Source: Endocalyx cinctus (Eukaryota; Ascomycota; Sordariomycetes; Amphisphaeriales; Apiosporaceae). From it: DNA of 64,000 nt. The stretch lies in contig BCKC01000001.1 in the NCBI GenBank assembly GCA_001600455.1, positions 4,676,441 to 4,740,440 of the forward strand, given 5' to 3'. Shown here one piece after another: positions 24,587 to 36,241 of this stretch. Under the pieces are notes generated by a model. That model searched no databases. It was not told the DNA's origin and saw only the letters and a list, made by a program, of their open reading frames with translations. The position numbers and the translations under genes are program-made. Numbering within the stretch: position 1 is the first letter of the stretch; every line of letters starts with the position of its first letter.

Positions 24587-25288
24587 TTATACGCCCCTCC
24601 GCCTCCTCCACTCTTCGACGCCCTTCTCGATCTCATTCCACGTAACGCCGTCGCGGACCAGCCACATGGTGACGCCAAGCGATTCGGTATCCCGATTCCG
24701 GCTCTCGTCGTCGAAAAACAGCATCTCCGTGTACGGAATCCCCGTCTTCTTATGCAAGGCCTCGAAATGTCTTATCTTCGAACTAGGATAGATCTCCATA
24801 CCGGCATCGAAGAAATCGATCGCCCTCTTCGCCTTATCCTTCTTACTGGCCCCAGACGCGGCAGCAGTAGCAGCGATATTATTATCTTCCGACGAGATCG
24901 ACAAGACGCTATTCGTAGGAGGGACGTGCAGAAGCTTGAGCATCTCCCGTCCGAGGTCGGGCGCGGACGTGCGGCTGGCGACGGCGAGCTTTAGCCCCAA
25001 GAGCGAGAGGCCGCGCAGGACCGAAGGCACCTCGTCGTAGAAGGCGAAGGTCTCGCCGACCTTGTCGACGCAGGCGGCGCGCGCGGAGGCGTCGACGACG
25101 CGTAGGGGGCCGTGCACGTGCGTGTCTACCCAGAAGGGCCACAAGGTGTAGTCGAGGTCGAAGACGACGGCCCGGGGGAGGGGTCGGCCGTCGGTGAGGA
25201 GGGCGGGGAGGCGGGGGGCCGGCGGTGCAGAGGTTGAGGTCATGGTGATGGTGGGGTCGGTGGCTTGTTTGGCGAGTTTTTTCGGCAT
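24587..25288 (-). CDS. Magnesium-dependent phosphatase-1 (MDP-1) type HAD phosphatase
   Basis: This single minus-strand exon encodes 233 aa. HAD motif I is FDLDYTLW at 43-50, with nucleophile Asp44 and general acid Asp46; the following Trp and Pro are typical of the eukaryotic MDP-1 branch. Motif II is ASRTSAPD at 104-111, and motif III is probably Lys171 in the SSKIRHFE segment. Motif IV is FFDDESRN at 191-198, where the acidic pair binds Mg2+. MDP-1 enzymes dephosphorylate protein phosphotyrosine or sugar-phosphate and amino-sugar damage products in the cytosol. A 20-residue insert rich in Ala, Ser and Asp (about 131-152) separates motifs II and III. Translation may start at Met1 (25288) or Met16 (25243); both have an acceptable context. 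A TATATA element lies only about 40 bp upstream of the first ATG, which slightly favours the second. Confidence 0.88.
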   Translation of the reverse strand: MPKKLAKQATDPTITMTSTSAPPAPRLPALLTDGRPLPRAVVFDLDYTLWPFWVDTHVHGPLRVVDASARAACVDKVGETFAFYDEVPSVLRGLSLLGLKLAVASRTSAPDLGREMLKLLHVPPTNSVLSISSEDNNIAATAAASGASKKDKAKRAIDFFDAGMEIYPSSKIRHFEALHKKTGIPYTEMLFFDDESRNRDTESLGVTMWLVRDGVTWNEIEKGVEEWRRRRGV

Positions 25289-25448
25289 GGTTGATTAAGA
25301 TGGAATGGACAGGTAGGTTGAACTATATATAAAGGTTAAAAAAAAAAAAAAAAAGACTGGAATAGGAGGACGGTGGCGCCGCTAATTGCTATTGTGAAGG
25401 TGATTAAGGAGTAAGCAGTAAATAAGTAAGGCTATTCAAACGCATTGT

Positions 25449-25453
<5 letters not shown>

Positions 25454-25479
<26 letters not shown>
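25454..25479. repeat. (CT)n microsatellite
   Basis: Thirteen CT dinucleotides lie upstream of the MDP-1 gene. Confidence 0.9.
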
Positions 25480-26616
25480 TTGCTGTGTGGTGAGTGGAAA
25501 ATAGAGGGGCAGATTTGGTTACTAAGCTAAATTGAATAAGCTAACTCGATCAGCTTAACTACGTGTAGCGTAGCTAACCTCGCCGGTTGCCTACCCGAGA
25601 TGCCCTCCACTTGTGGAGTGTAGCCCTAGTTATCGAGAATAATGAGGGGCGCCTTAACACCTACATAAAATATGCAAGTTAGACCGCTAAGTTAATAGTT
25701 TGAGGTATAATTTACCCTCGTTCTCTCTCTGTCCCATCTTCTTATCTTCTTATGGCCGAAAGAAAGACTTCCGCTTGATCCTTCACATACGTTCGTGCAT
25801 GTGTGAGAGTTCCTTTGAGACTTCGGCGTCATATAACAAAAAAGCCGTATCCGGGACTAGATATAACTCCGAAAGACTATTACTCAAGCATTACTATTAC
25901 TTCAATATTATGATTTTCAATCTTCAAATTTGTCAATATTGACGCGTAGAACGGGTTACAACGCTCAGACCGTTAAAATGGGCAGATTTTTTCAAAACGA
26001 CTAGAGTTTTAAGGATTATATAGTTATAGCTACGTGTAAGATAAAGGTCGAGTACCTAGTTAACTATATACCCAGGTAGGTTTTGATTCATTATCTATTA
26101 ATAATTTACAGTATATATGTGTAATCGAGATTCACATATTTCATGCTGTTACCGTAACAATTACATAGTAGGTTCTGCTCAACAACTGCCGAAGAGCTGG
26201 AAACTACTAATGACCATGCGGGGTGGTGGGGTGAGTGACAAAACAAACGAGAATACTGGGAATTGACCAACCAAACTGTTCATAACCGTGTCCTACATGT
26301 TCCATATTCTAGGACAAAAAGACAGCTTAGGATGATAAATTGACCGCGTGGCTCGAAGGAACGGAATGCGAATGCGGACTCCTCCACCCGCATCCCCGGT
26401 TATAAGGTAACCGTTTCATAACAAGGCAAGCTTGCTAGCCTGCTTGTTACATACATATATATCCGTAGTCCTGGGCAAAGTTGTGTATATATAAGCTATG
26501 TGGTTCCCCTCCACATCAGCCAACCAACAAGAAAACCTTCTTTCCGAGAGATTCCCCCAGTAAAAAAAAAAAAAAAACATATAAAACCGAACTAGCCACG
26601 GTTTGTTGAAAGACGG

Positions 26617-26624
26617 TATATATA
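26617..26624 (+). promoter_or_regulatory. TATA-like element of the extradiol dioxygenase gene
   Basis: TATATATA lies 86 bp upstream of the dioxygenase ATG at 26710. The assignment rests on motif and distance only. Confidence 0.4.
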
Positions 26625-26709
26625 CGAAAAGAAAGTGTGTCGGTGGCATTCATCTTACCTAATTACGCCGAAGAATATATTTTGTCTCTGTTGGAATAAA
26701 CGAATCACC

Positions 26710-28045
26710 ATGGCCGGTCCGACAGATGCCACGCGGAAGATTCAGCTGGTGCGTATAGCGCACGTGTACTACAAGTACCCGGATATGGCCAAGGCCGACG
26801 AATTCCTGAAGGATTTTGGTTTCACCGAGGAGAAGAAGGTTTCAGACGATAAGGTGTATTACCGGGGATACGGGACGGAGCCGTGGGTGCTCTGCGCCAT
26901 CAAGGCCGACAAGCCCGAGTTCGGCGGCGCCGCATTCATCGTCGAGTCCGAGGAGGACCTCCAGATCGCCGCCGAGGTCTTGCCCAAGGCGTCTAAGATA
27001 TACGAGCTGTCGGACGCGCCGGGAGGCGGCAAGTGCGTCACTTTCCACGACCCCGTCGACGGCTATCCCATGCACCTCGTCTGGGGACAGGAGGTGGCGC
27101 CGATGTTAGACGTGCCGCTCCCCCACGAGGCGGTTAATTACGTGAGGACGGAATCCTATCACAGCTTCGTTAACGGATATGCATGTGCTGACAAAAAGGA
27201 CCGAAAAAAATGAATATAGCCGACGGAGAAGAACCGGCCGGTTAATAAGTTCCAGCGATTTCAGAAGAGGCCCGCGCCCGTACACAAGCTGGGCCACTTC
27301 GGCGTGCGCACGACGAATTTCGCCAAGGCGTACGCGTTCTACAACGCACACTTCAACCTCTTGGCCAGTGACGTATGAATCTCCACCGCCTTCTTCAAGT
27401 CACAAGAAATCTGGCTACGGGAAAATGAGCCTTCTTCGTACGTAAGGAAAGCTAATCGTGGGATACAGGTCATTCACGATGCGCAAAAGATTGACCGAAC
27501 GGTCTTCTACCGACTAAACCGGGGAGATGAGGAAGTCGATCACCACGTCTTCTTCTTCGCCGAGGGCGCGACTTTCAGAGTCCATCACTCGTCATTCGAG
27601 ACGCACGACTTCGACACCCAAGTTCTGGGTCACGATTGGCTGCGGCAGAAGGGGTACAAGAACTGCTGGGGCGTCGGAAGACACGTTTTGGGCAGCCAGA
27701 TTTTCGACTACTGGTAAGCAGTCCGAAGAAGAAAAAAAAAAAAGAATTCAGCCTTTTAATTTGAAGTTGGATTATTTTACTGACAATTGTGGATTGGTCT
27801 ATAATAGGTACGACCCGTTTGAGTTCATTATGGAACACTACGTCGACGGTGATGTCGTGAACGCTAGCGAGCCCACACACTTTTCTCAAGCCAATCCGGG
27901 CAGTTTGCATGTTTGGGGTTAGTTATGAATCACTTTCTTTCTCTATGTTTTCTGATTGATTAATCGATTAATTGATTGACTAACAAATGGACAAACGATA
28001 CTTACAGGCCCAGACGTACCTGGTGAATTCTTACCAAAGGACTAA
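26710..28045 (+). CDS. Extradiol (catechol 2,3-type) ring-cleavage dioxygenase
   Basis: Five exons are inferred: 26710-27141, 27220-27372, 27469-27713, 27808-27917 and 28008-28045. Together they give 325 aa with consistent phases. The ATG is in strong context (CACCATGG). Two vicinal-oxygen-chelate (glyoxalase/bleomycin-resistance) modules are visible: an N-terminal one (residues ~10-130) without the metal triad, and a catalytic C-terminal one. In the latter the 2-His-1-carboxylate Fe(II) ligands are readable: His170 in LGHFGV, His234 or His235 in VHHSSFE, and Glu286 in MEHYVDGD. This is the type I extradiol dioxygenase arrangement (metapyrocatechase / 2,3-dihydroxybiphenyl dioxygenase class), which opens catechol rings next to the diol using O2. 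The size of ~325 aa fits the family. There is no signal peptide, so it is likely cytosolic. Its catechol substrate is unknown; an upstream hydroxylase such as the flavin monooxygenase at 18-20 kb could provide it. Confidence 0.9.
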
Positions 28046-28438
28046 ACTAAATATTATTCGCTATAAGTGATGAGAGAGGCCGCTCATATGATATAGTAGC
28101 TGTGATAAGTCGAGAAGGTTTTGAGTTAACGAATAGAGACATACGAGAATGACAATGTACAATACGTTAAAACGAATGAAACATTTGGCAGTTAGGGCCA
28201 ATTGACGAATAATAGATTGTATCCCTGTTGTGCATTATGCATGCTGCTGCAACTGGCGGAGATGATCTATACGGTGGTCTCAATTATGCAATAGTAACTG
28301 ATCAGAGACTCAGATCCTTCTGTGAGCTGCAAGCTAACCTTTAGTATATTATTGGCGAAAATAGCTCCGAGACATTACTATGTCTGCAGCTAAATCTTTC
28401 ACTCGATTATCTAGCCTGCCATCTAAAACTTCGGCGCC
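28046..28438. other. Short spacer
   Basis: This is the 3' region of the dioxygenase gene and the leading edge of a decayed gene. An ATG at 28380 opens 44 codons in a frame that does not connect to the rest of the pseudogene. Nothing else was seen. Confidence 0.4.
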
Positions 28439-29012
28439 AAGATCGAAGATATTTTGCGTATCTTCCGAAAGAACCCCAATTTTATTCTTCTGGTTCCATC
28501 GTGCGCCGTCATGACGTCCCTTGGACAAGCGTACCGAACTATACGTACGACGACCCGCAGGCTAGTGCCTGGCGCTGCCCCGGAAGCTGGACAAAAACAC
28601 GTGGGATGCTATGCGCGATCTCGTTAGCGTTTTGTACGTTGATCGGGAGGCTAGAGCATCTGCTATTAGACGAGGTTAGATCGTGAATTGGTGGAGTAAC
28701 CGTTGGGTTGAACTTTTAAGCGTGGTCGGATTGTCATAGGCTGGGATAAAGATTTCTTGCTCATCTATGATAACGAAGGAGATTACAATAGACCCGAGGG
28801 GTCGTTATTGGTAAATTTAGGGAACAATAGCAATGCGAAAAATGTGAGTATTGGATTGAGGTTTTCCGAAGTATACATCAGTTTACACTTTTATGACGCT
28901 ACTTTGGCGCATGGGCTCTTCAGCGAACGATTTTGTCGAGAGAGTCAATGAGGAATTGTTAGAGAAGCAGAAGAAGCAAGTTGACATCGACTTTTGGTTC
29001 GTGGGAGAATAA
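28439..29012 (+). pseudogene. Frame-broken gene of unknown family
   Basis: Protein-like stretches follow one another on the plus strand in changing frames without splice signals that would link them. Examples are KIEDILRIFRKNPNFILLV near 28439, TWDAMRDLVSVLYVDREA from about 28600, NWWSNRWVELLSV near 28689, WDKDFLLIYDNEGDY near 28745 and a closing segment ANDFVERVNEELL from about 28923 ending at a TAA (29010-29012). Residue composition (paired charged residues, aromatic clusters) looks like a real globular protein of about 190 residues. At least four frame changes are needed to read it through. The family was not recognised. The intact flanking genes make a generally poor sequence unlikely, so decay is the preferred reading. 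A set of unrecognised short introns is the alternative. Confidence 0.45.
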
Positions 29013-29964
29013 CCAATCTCACCCATTAGCCCCCTTAAACAATCGCCAATTTGAAAGCGGGATTACAATGAGAAAATGTGGCGGAGACGATAGAGGTCGT
29101 ATTTGATAGGGGCCCTGTCAAGTGCAGCGAGATGGATGGGCATTAGGTAGCTGTCTAGGTGGTTATCGTTACGAAATCGAACCGCGAGGCGAATTCATGG
29201 GGATATAATTGATAAGCAGGTAATAGCAAGGCCAGACCAAGCGAATATTTTCATATTTTAATTCTGTGGAGTCAGAGAAATCGTGAGAAATTCTGGTGGT
29301 GTTATCTTGACTGATTGTCTATACGGAGTAGTAGAGTTGGCTAACAATATGGTTGGCTGTTTCATACCGTGTGTGTGATGAGAATTACAAGACATTACAC
29401 CAGTGAGCAGAGATGGTAAGGACTAAGCGTTAAATATGATTAGTTAAATATGCCAAGTATCATTGGGCTATATTGCCAGTTTTTCGTATGAAGCTAAACT
29501 GTATTGTTTATCCGGGATGATGGGGAAGAGTATAGATAATTCTGAGTGAAAGTAGGGACATTTTCTACGAGTGTCAATCGCAAGAAGTGAGTGCCATTGT
29601 CAAGTATTTCTACATAAATTTAATTGTAATTAATAATATTCAACATCAAGGGGTATCTTTTTGTACATAACACGAAACTGGACCACCAGATTTCTTCGCT
29701 AGGCGAAACCAAAGTAAACTCCAATAGTACGTCACAAGGCATGCCGCGTTCTCTTGTATATATGTAGCATCGTAGGTGAGTCGGTGGCAGACTCTGACAA
29801 GGACTGTTCCAAAGCAGGAAAATGTTTCATACCCAGGTCATATTAGGACCAAAGTACTATCCTTCGTATCGATGATAGATCAATAAAGTAATGATCCGTG
29901 TCCCAGCTATACGCGATATGCACGGAACGACAATACGAACGGATATTAGTCTCGGGTGATTTCG
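29013..29964. other. Spacer
   Basis: No gene was seen on either strand. It should include the 3' end of the Zn2Cys6 regulator gene that finishes at 29965 on the minus strand. Confidence 0.45.
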
Positions 29965-31241
29965 TCATACAAAACGACCTTTCATGACTAGACGACGCCA
30001 GATTGCTTCCTGGTCCTCAGTTTGGTTGAGTGAATTATCTGTTGGCGTCGTTTCTATCGGATCAGGGTTCTCGCATAGCTCTAAGAAATCTTCCATCATT
30101 CCTTCGCCAGGCATGAAACCTAGATTAAGCAGTGTCGATGCCGAAACAGGATTAAGCCTATACGATCATGATTAGCACCAAGTAACCGTGAAATAGAATG
30201 TGAATATCCCATCATCATCATTGATACATGTATGACATACCATCCAAAACTGTTATCAAAGCTGGGCTGAGAATTACTAAAGCTAGTTTGAGACGACGCC
30301 TGCCCCATAGGCATGGAAGAGGCTATATCAGGGCGATGCGGCTGTAGCGATAACCTATCTGAGCGAGCATAGCTATCTTCGCTACGACTGAGTCTGTGGT
30401 TATCCATAGACAATCCATTGGTCCTGTAGCCATTCACCGGAGTAGTTGCCGAGTTCATCTCTATACTGAGAGACGGGCTGTGAGACATGGGTAAATCGTA
30501 CCCATTACTGGCGCTAGCGATGGAATTCTGGTCAAAAACGCGTCTCCTCACATCATCGCTCTGCAAGTAGATATCGCCGGGGTTCTGCGGGGCTCCGTGA
30601 GGGTTTATAATGCTGGAATGAGCGGCTGTGGAGGTTGAGGATACCGAATTGCGGTGGTGACGATCAGAGATGGGTCGAGTGGGATTCAAATGGAGGCTGG
30701 GGCCGATTCCGGCATTTGGTTGGCCGATGCTAGATTCTCGGCGAGGCTTTGATGTTATTGGAGGTAGTTCTTGGTCGACGGAAGGAAGGTTTAAATCCAC
30801 AGTTTCTCCGTAGTGAATCAAACGTCCTAGACGACTTTCATTGAATTTATTGACCAGTTCCGTCTGATTGTCGTTATTTCTCAGGTAATCAAGATTGGAT
30901 ACGCCGGTGCCGCCGTAAGTGCCTCCTCTAAGAACTTGTAGTACGAAATCTTCGAATTCCGGTCTCGCTTGGAGGATGACAGCCCATAGTCTTTCTCCGT
31001 TCTGACCGGTGTATCCACTCCTCGGGCCTCTCTTTCGAATGGGGCGATTATAAGTACAGTCTGCGCCGGCTTTTTCGCAGACGCTGCATTTAGGAGCAGC
31101 ATTGTCGCAAGGCTGATGCTGAACGTTACAACGATCGCAAGCGCGGCTAGTTTTGCGCTTTTTTGCGGCTCGCTTGGCATCATCGCTTTCGCCATCGCTG
31201 AAAGCTTCCGAGGCACGCTTATTTGAATCCTGTGCCTCCAT
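29965..31241 (-). CDS. Short Zn2Cys6 transcription factor
   Basis: Two minus-strand exons, 31241-30241 and 30157-29965, flank an 83-nt intron (GTATGT donor, ATAG acceptor) with matching phase, giving 397 aa. The binuclear zinc cluster lies at residues 35-62. Its six cysteines are Cys35, 38, 45, 52, 55 and 62 with spacing C-x2-C-x6-C-x6-C-x2-C-x6-C, preceded by a basic patch (KRAAKKRKTSR) that probably acts as nuclear signal and DNA contact. A second basic segment (RPIRKRGPRSGY) follows the cluster. The middle is Ser/Asn/Pro-rich and likely disordered. The C-terminal exon encodes an acidic, hydrophobic helix-like segment (about 345-380) that could be an activation domain. The fungal_trans regulatory domain usual in this family is absent. 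It is divergent from the QutR-like gene across 1.4 kb, suggesting a regulatory link, but that is inference. Confidence 0.85.
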
Positions 31242-32679
31242 TCCTCTTCCAGATCTACGGAAAAAATACTTCTTTCATAACAAATTAATTTGTTATTTCT
31301 TCTTCTTCTTTTCTTTTCTTTTCTTTTTCTTCCTTTCCTTGATGATAAGTAATAGTTGAATGTCCTTTGAGGGCTTTTATCGGGATTCGGAAGATGAGAT
31401 ATCTAATGTACTGCCCTCACGCGGGGTTCTCAATAAGAACATGAGGATTACTTAGGAGTCCTTTTTTTACGAGAACAATTATTAAGTAATCAAAGGTACA
31501 AGTATGTAATGGTGTATTTTAAATGTAAATATATATATATATATATATAAATATGAAAATATGAGTACTGTATATTTATCAATTCAGAGTTAGACGATCC
31601 ATTTAGATTGACTTGCATTTATTTCCATTGGGACATAAAATAATTGATCAAAAATTAAATGTCAGAAATTGTAGTTACATAACCTAGTAGTAATACAGTT
31701 TTAATACAGTATATCCTCGGAAGTAACAAACGCGTTTTCAAGGCTGTCTTACACTACAAAATACACTGTAAAAAAGTACCGGAGTACCGTAGGAAATGAA
31801 CACGGTGTGGGTATATACAGTCTTTATATTAAGTATTTTACGGTAGGAGTATAAGAAATACAGTATCTATCTGAAATGGATATATACTGTATTTATTTGC
31901 TATCTTATATGCTATCTTACACTATATGCTATCTTATAGGCTAAGTACTTAAGTATTTAAGTAACTACCTAGAGCCTGCCAGATGCATATACTCGGATAT
32001 TGAATATTATACTAACCAACTGATTGCTTCTTTCAATATTACATAACGCGCAGTCAGAAGTCAGGGAACTCAGGACAAATAATTCCCCCACTCATCTACT
32101 AAAGCAGTGGCCCGTGTGTGTTTTAGGTATATGCCGTACTGTACTACGGGCTTACTTTACTATTTTATTAGCGCTTTGCCGATGGGGTTGCCGGATCTCG
32201 TGAGAACTGCGACCCACTCAATGAATTCCCCGGATGAATATTCTTTCTGTGAGCTTAACAGCTTCACTCATTTCATTTCATATTAGAGTGATTCAAGGGT
32301 TCTCTTCATTTTCTTACTTCTTATTACTTGGTATATTCTTATTTTATGAGTCGTTATCGAAGTTTGAAAGGCTAGGTCAGTATTATCTGATGTTGTTCAG
32401 CTGCGTTTGTGAAAAAAAAAAGCGAGATTTCACACAAACAAAAGTCTGGATTCGGATTAGCACTTAGCCGTTAAGCAAACGAGACTCAAGTGTAACGAAT
32501 ACTTTGACTTATCAGAAAGAGTCGTGGTCAAGTGTAACTTGCTGTCTCTGGAAGAAGTTATACCTAAAAGCTCTCAGAAGAGTTTTTTGACGTTGCCATT
32601 ATCGACCCGTCACATCGAGAAAGGAAAAAGAAAATCTGGGGAGAATTTAGTATCAACTGAAATCAGCCAGAGTAGAAAC
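31242..32679. promoter_or_regulatory. 1.4-kb divergent promoter between Zn2Cys6 regulator and QutR-like repressor
   Basis: This is AT-rich and repeat-bearing. It has a (TA)n tract at 31529-31549, three near copies of GCTATCTTA between about 31898 and 31942, several CAGTATAT-like elements near 31690-31900, and a GTACCGGAGTACCG imperfect palindrome near 31777. The frame of the QutR-like protein stays open back to 32461, so a GTG at 32524 is in frame, but no ATG precedes 32680. No other gene is supported. Confidence 0.4.
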
Positions 32680-35190
32680 ATGCATATCATGAACGGAAAT
32701 GCGTATGGTGAGCCTTCGGGCAAACCAAGTACGCCTCCAGGTCAGAAAAATCAAAGAATATTTTCACCCGAGGCCTCCATAATCCTCGTCGGGTGTCATG
32801 GTGCAGGGAAGAGGACTCTGGGTTTCATAGCCGCCAAATATCTAGGCAGACGATTACTTACCGAAGAACACTGCTTCGAGCAAGCAACTGGTTGCACCAG
32901 GTCTGCATACCTACAGAAATTTGGACAGGAGACGTTTAACAAGCAGACCGCTATGGTTCTCGCGCAGACTATCATGCTCAACCGGTTCAATTGTGTTATC
33001 GAATGTAGCACCGGTACCATTTCACGGGAGACACAAGCAACTATCGCCTCGTGTATCGATACAAATCCCATAATATACATCCATCGGGATAAAGAGGATC
33101 TTTATAAACTTCTAAATCTACCGGTAGCCGATTCAGAACGGCTCCTGATGGCCGACCAGGTCCATCGCCAATTTTCAAATTATGAGTATTTCAACCTTCT
33201 GGACTCAGGTGATAATGGGGACGTTGGCGAAGTTTCCCCGCTTCGATCTGCCAATACGAGCGTGGCTAAGCTCATCCAAGCTAGGGAAGACTTTATCAAC
33301 TTTCTCGACCTCGTTTCAGGCAGCGGGATAACTAGGTTTTGGCTGGAAAACCCATTCTCAATCAAAGCCATACCTCCCGAGTATCGAGCATTCACATTTG
33401 TGCAAAACTTTCGACTTTCCACCTTAATCAACTCGAATCTCGATCTTGCTCGTTTCGAGGCCTCTGCGGAAGCGGTCGAGCTTATTATAGATATTTGGCC
33501 CAACAATATGCTGGACTTAATCGCACAGCAGGTATCGTTGATTCGACGAAAGCTTGATGTTCCCATCATATACCATGTGGAAGAGAACCCACGTGAAGAA
33601 CGCAAGAGATCACCGGAGGAGAAAGATCGCATGGACCTCGAACTGCTGCTTCACGGACTTAAATTGGGTGTAGACTACCTAAGTCTTGACCTAGAAAGAA
33701 ATGAAGCCTTGGTTTCTCAGGTGATTTCTATGCGAGGTAGAACGAAGCTTATCGGGAACTATCTCGTAAAGGGGCTCGGAGCCCCACTTTGGACCGACGA
33801 CGTCTATTACCAGCGTTACCAATACGGCCAATCTCTAGGGTGTCACATTGTCCGCATCGCTAGATTCTGCGGCGCCTCCCGAGCCGACGAGGCTAGGAAG
33901 GCTTTTATAGATCGAGTCCACTCTCTACCAGACCCAAAGCCACACATCGTCGCCTACGATTACTCCGTTTTTGGTGCGGTGACCCCATACCAAGGACATG
34001 ATCTGAATCCCGTGAGTCATGACATGTTGGAGAAATCTCCTCGGGAATTTATGTCTGGTGTCAGCACAACCCGGGGAAATATTCGTAATTATTTCCGTCA
34101 AGGACTTATGGATCCGCTTAACTTCTACGTGTTCGGGTCAAATATCTATTACTCGGCCTCGCCCGCGATGCATACGGCCGCTTATCAACACTACATGTTA
34201 CCACACACATTCAGCACGAGAAAATGTGACACTATCGAAGAAGTAGACCATATACGAAAGGATAAAAACTTTGGAGGCGCTTCCTTGACAGCGCCGTTCA
34301 AGGTAGCTATAATGCAGCATCTTGATCATCTCAGCGCCCACGCCACCGCTATTGGCGCAGTGAACACCCTTCTTCCCTTGAGGGGAGAAACAAGCTCGAT
34401 TCTCGACCACGCCAACGCCCGAAATAAGGCCGGCTCGACCAACAAGTTTTACGGTGACAACACTGATTGGAGCTCTATTATAACCTGTCTTCGCCGAGCA
34501 ATAAGCCCACGTAACTCGGTTCAACCTTCGCGCACAACGGCGCTAGTAGTAGGTGCCGGTGGTATGGCCCGTGCAGCTATATACGCATTGATCAAGCTAG
34601 GTTGTCGAAGAATATTTATTTTCAACAGGACGCCGTCCAAGGCAGAAGAAGTATCGGCGCATTTCAACAAGTATGCAGAAGAACACAGACTACTAGTACG
34701 ACTTCCTGGGCAGGATCGGATCTGCCGCGTCATTTCATCACCCACGGATCCTTGGCCGGAGAGCGAGCAGCAGCCAACCATGCTCCTCTCGTGTATACCC
34801 GCGACGGCGGCCGACGAGAGCTCGCGGACTAATTTCAAGATGCCTCAGGCATGGATGAAGAGCCCGACGGGCGGTGTGGTCGTTGAGGTATGTTTATTTA
34901 AATAATGATAATTGTAGACTTTTAACCTATCGTACACTTTTTTTTACTAACGCCGATATTATCAGCTGGCCTACGAACCTCTCATCACACCACTGGTCGA
35001 CCAAGTGCGCAAGATGCGAGAGGAAGGCAAGACATCGTGGGTTATCGTCGACGGTCTTGAAGTCGTAAGCGAAATGGCTATGGAAGCCTTCGAGGTGATG
35101 ACGGGTCGGAAAGCTCCCAGACATCTGATGAGGAAAGCGTGCAACGAAACCTGGCAGAGACAATTTGCTCCCTTTCAACCTCAGAGATAA
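32680..35190 (+). CDS. qutR: Quinate-repressor-like protein (QutR type; degenerate shikimate kinase-DHQase-SDH fusion)
   Basis: Two exons, 32680-34887 and 34966-35190, give 810 aa from the first in-frame ATG. The order matches the last three domains of the AROM pentafunctional enzyme, as in Aspergillus QutR and Neurospora QA-1S. A shikimate-kinase-like domain begins with a P-loop at 38-46, GCHGAGKRT, where the residue after Lys is Arg. A type I dehydroquinase-like domain spans about 235-450 and a shikimate-dehydrogenase-like domain about 483-805. The DHQase active site is lost: the Schiff-base lysine is replaced by Arg392 in HIVRIARF, and the strand that carries the catalytic His reads GNYLVKG. 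The SDH part keeps SASP, TAPFK (Lys541), GDNTDW (Asp596) and a VGAGGMAR nucleotide loop. QutR-type proteins repress quinate/shikimate catabolic genes by binding the activator QutA when inducer is absent. An upstream exon is possible. No quinate structural gene is seen nearby. Confidence 0.85.
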
Positions 35191-36241
35191 GACAGTTGAG
35201 AACCTTCATGCCCTCGGATTCAATATTTATTGGCATGAATAATCCTCTCGGACGTTTAATCTAGGAAACGGGGTAGAGCTACCAAATTTCACACCTCAGC
35301 TGAACGTGGTAGACTGAAACCAACTTTTTTTTTTTCAATCGACTATCTATTTCATATGTCATATACTGAAGTCTTTCTTCAATTAAGTCTTAGTAAGTCG
35401 CAATGCGTACCACTTTTCAAGCCATCGCCCATGCTAACATGCTTCGTTCCCTTCATAGTAGAGAGTCGAAAGTCTGGCATAAGATACGCGAAAAATATTA
35501 CATCAGCTAAGTGGTATGATTGATCTAGGGACAGGTGCCCTTTTTTTCGGTTAAGACCAACTCTTGGTGAAGTCAAATGAATGCATATGAGATATAACGG
35601 AAAGGGGACTCTACTGGCGCAATAAGACGGGAATGGGAATATGAAATTCACTTTTTTTCCATTGACTTTCGAGGGGTGGAATCGATCAGTTTAAACAATA
35701 GCGGCGGATATAAGTCCTTGCTCGTGATTATTTTGGAGGAGTTATTACGTTGGGAAAGGTTTAAGCAATGGGGATGGATTCAAATATTGGGATCAGGAAG
35801 TATGAATAGTTGAAAGGGCGTTCGGTGGCTCAGATTGTAATATAGCATATTAGTGGGTACTGTAGCATTATCCCATCAACCAACATCACTGATTCGTGAG
35901 CATCAGACGACCAATTTTATTTTTGGGGTGAAGATCAAGCAAACAGACATATAAACACCAACTTGTTTGGTGTGATAAGAACTTCCACGTAATCCCCTTG
36001 TTTCTCTCCTTAACTTGTACAAGGTCTAAGCTCTGTGGCTCTGTGCCCCGTCATAATACAAGAGTTTAGGTAGCAATAGCACGAGAGTAAAAGAAACCCT
36101 AACAGCAAATTTGGGGTTTTCTAAACTTAGATATTTTATAACCGATTTTATTAAAAAAAAAAAAACCTAGAGTCGTTAGGATATCATTAGCTCATTTTCT
36201 TCTTGTTTATCTCTTTTACTACACCTACATTTATCTCAACC
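35191..36241. other. Spacer upstream of a small conserved gene
   Basis: No gene is supported; a minus-strand frame of 90 codons at 35379-35651 has no recognisable feature. An A-run lies near 36152-36163 and C/T-rich sequence just before the next ATG. Confidence 0.5.

Larger units (their letters stand above)
25289..26709. other. Divergent promoter region
   Basis: The stretch separates the minus-strand MDP-1 gene from the plus-strand dioxygenase. TATA-like elements lie at about 25324-25334 (minus strand) and 26617-26624 (plus strand, 86 bp upstream of the dioxygenase ATG). A (CT)n microsatellite lies at 25454-25479 and A-runs near 25339-25354 and 26562-26577. No gene is supported. Confidence 0.5.
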
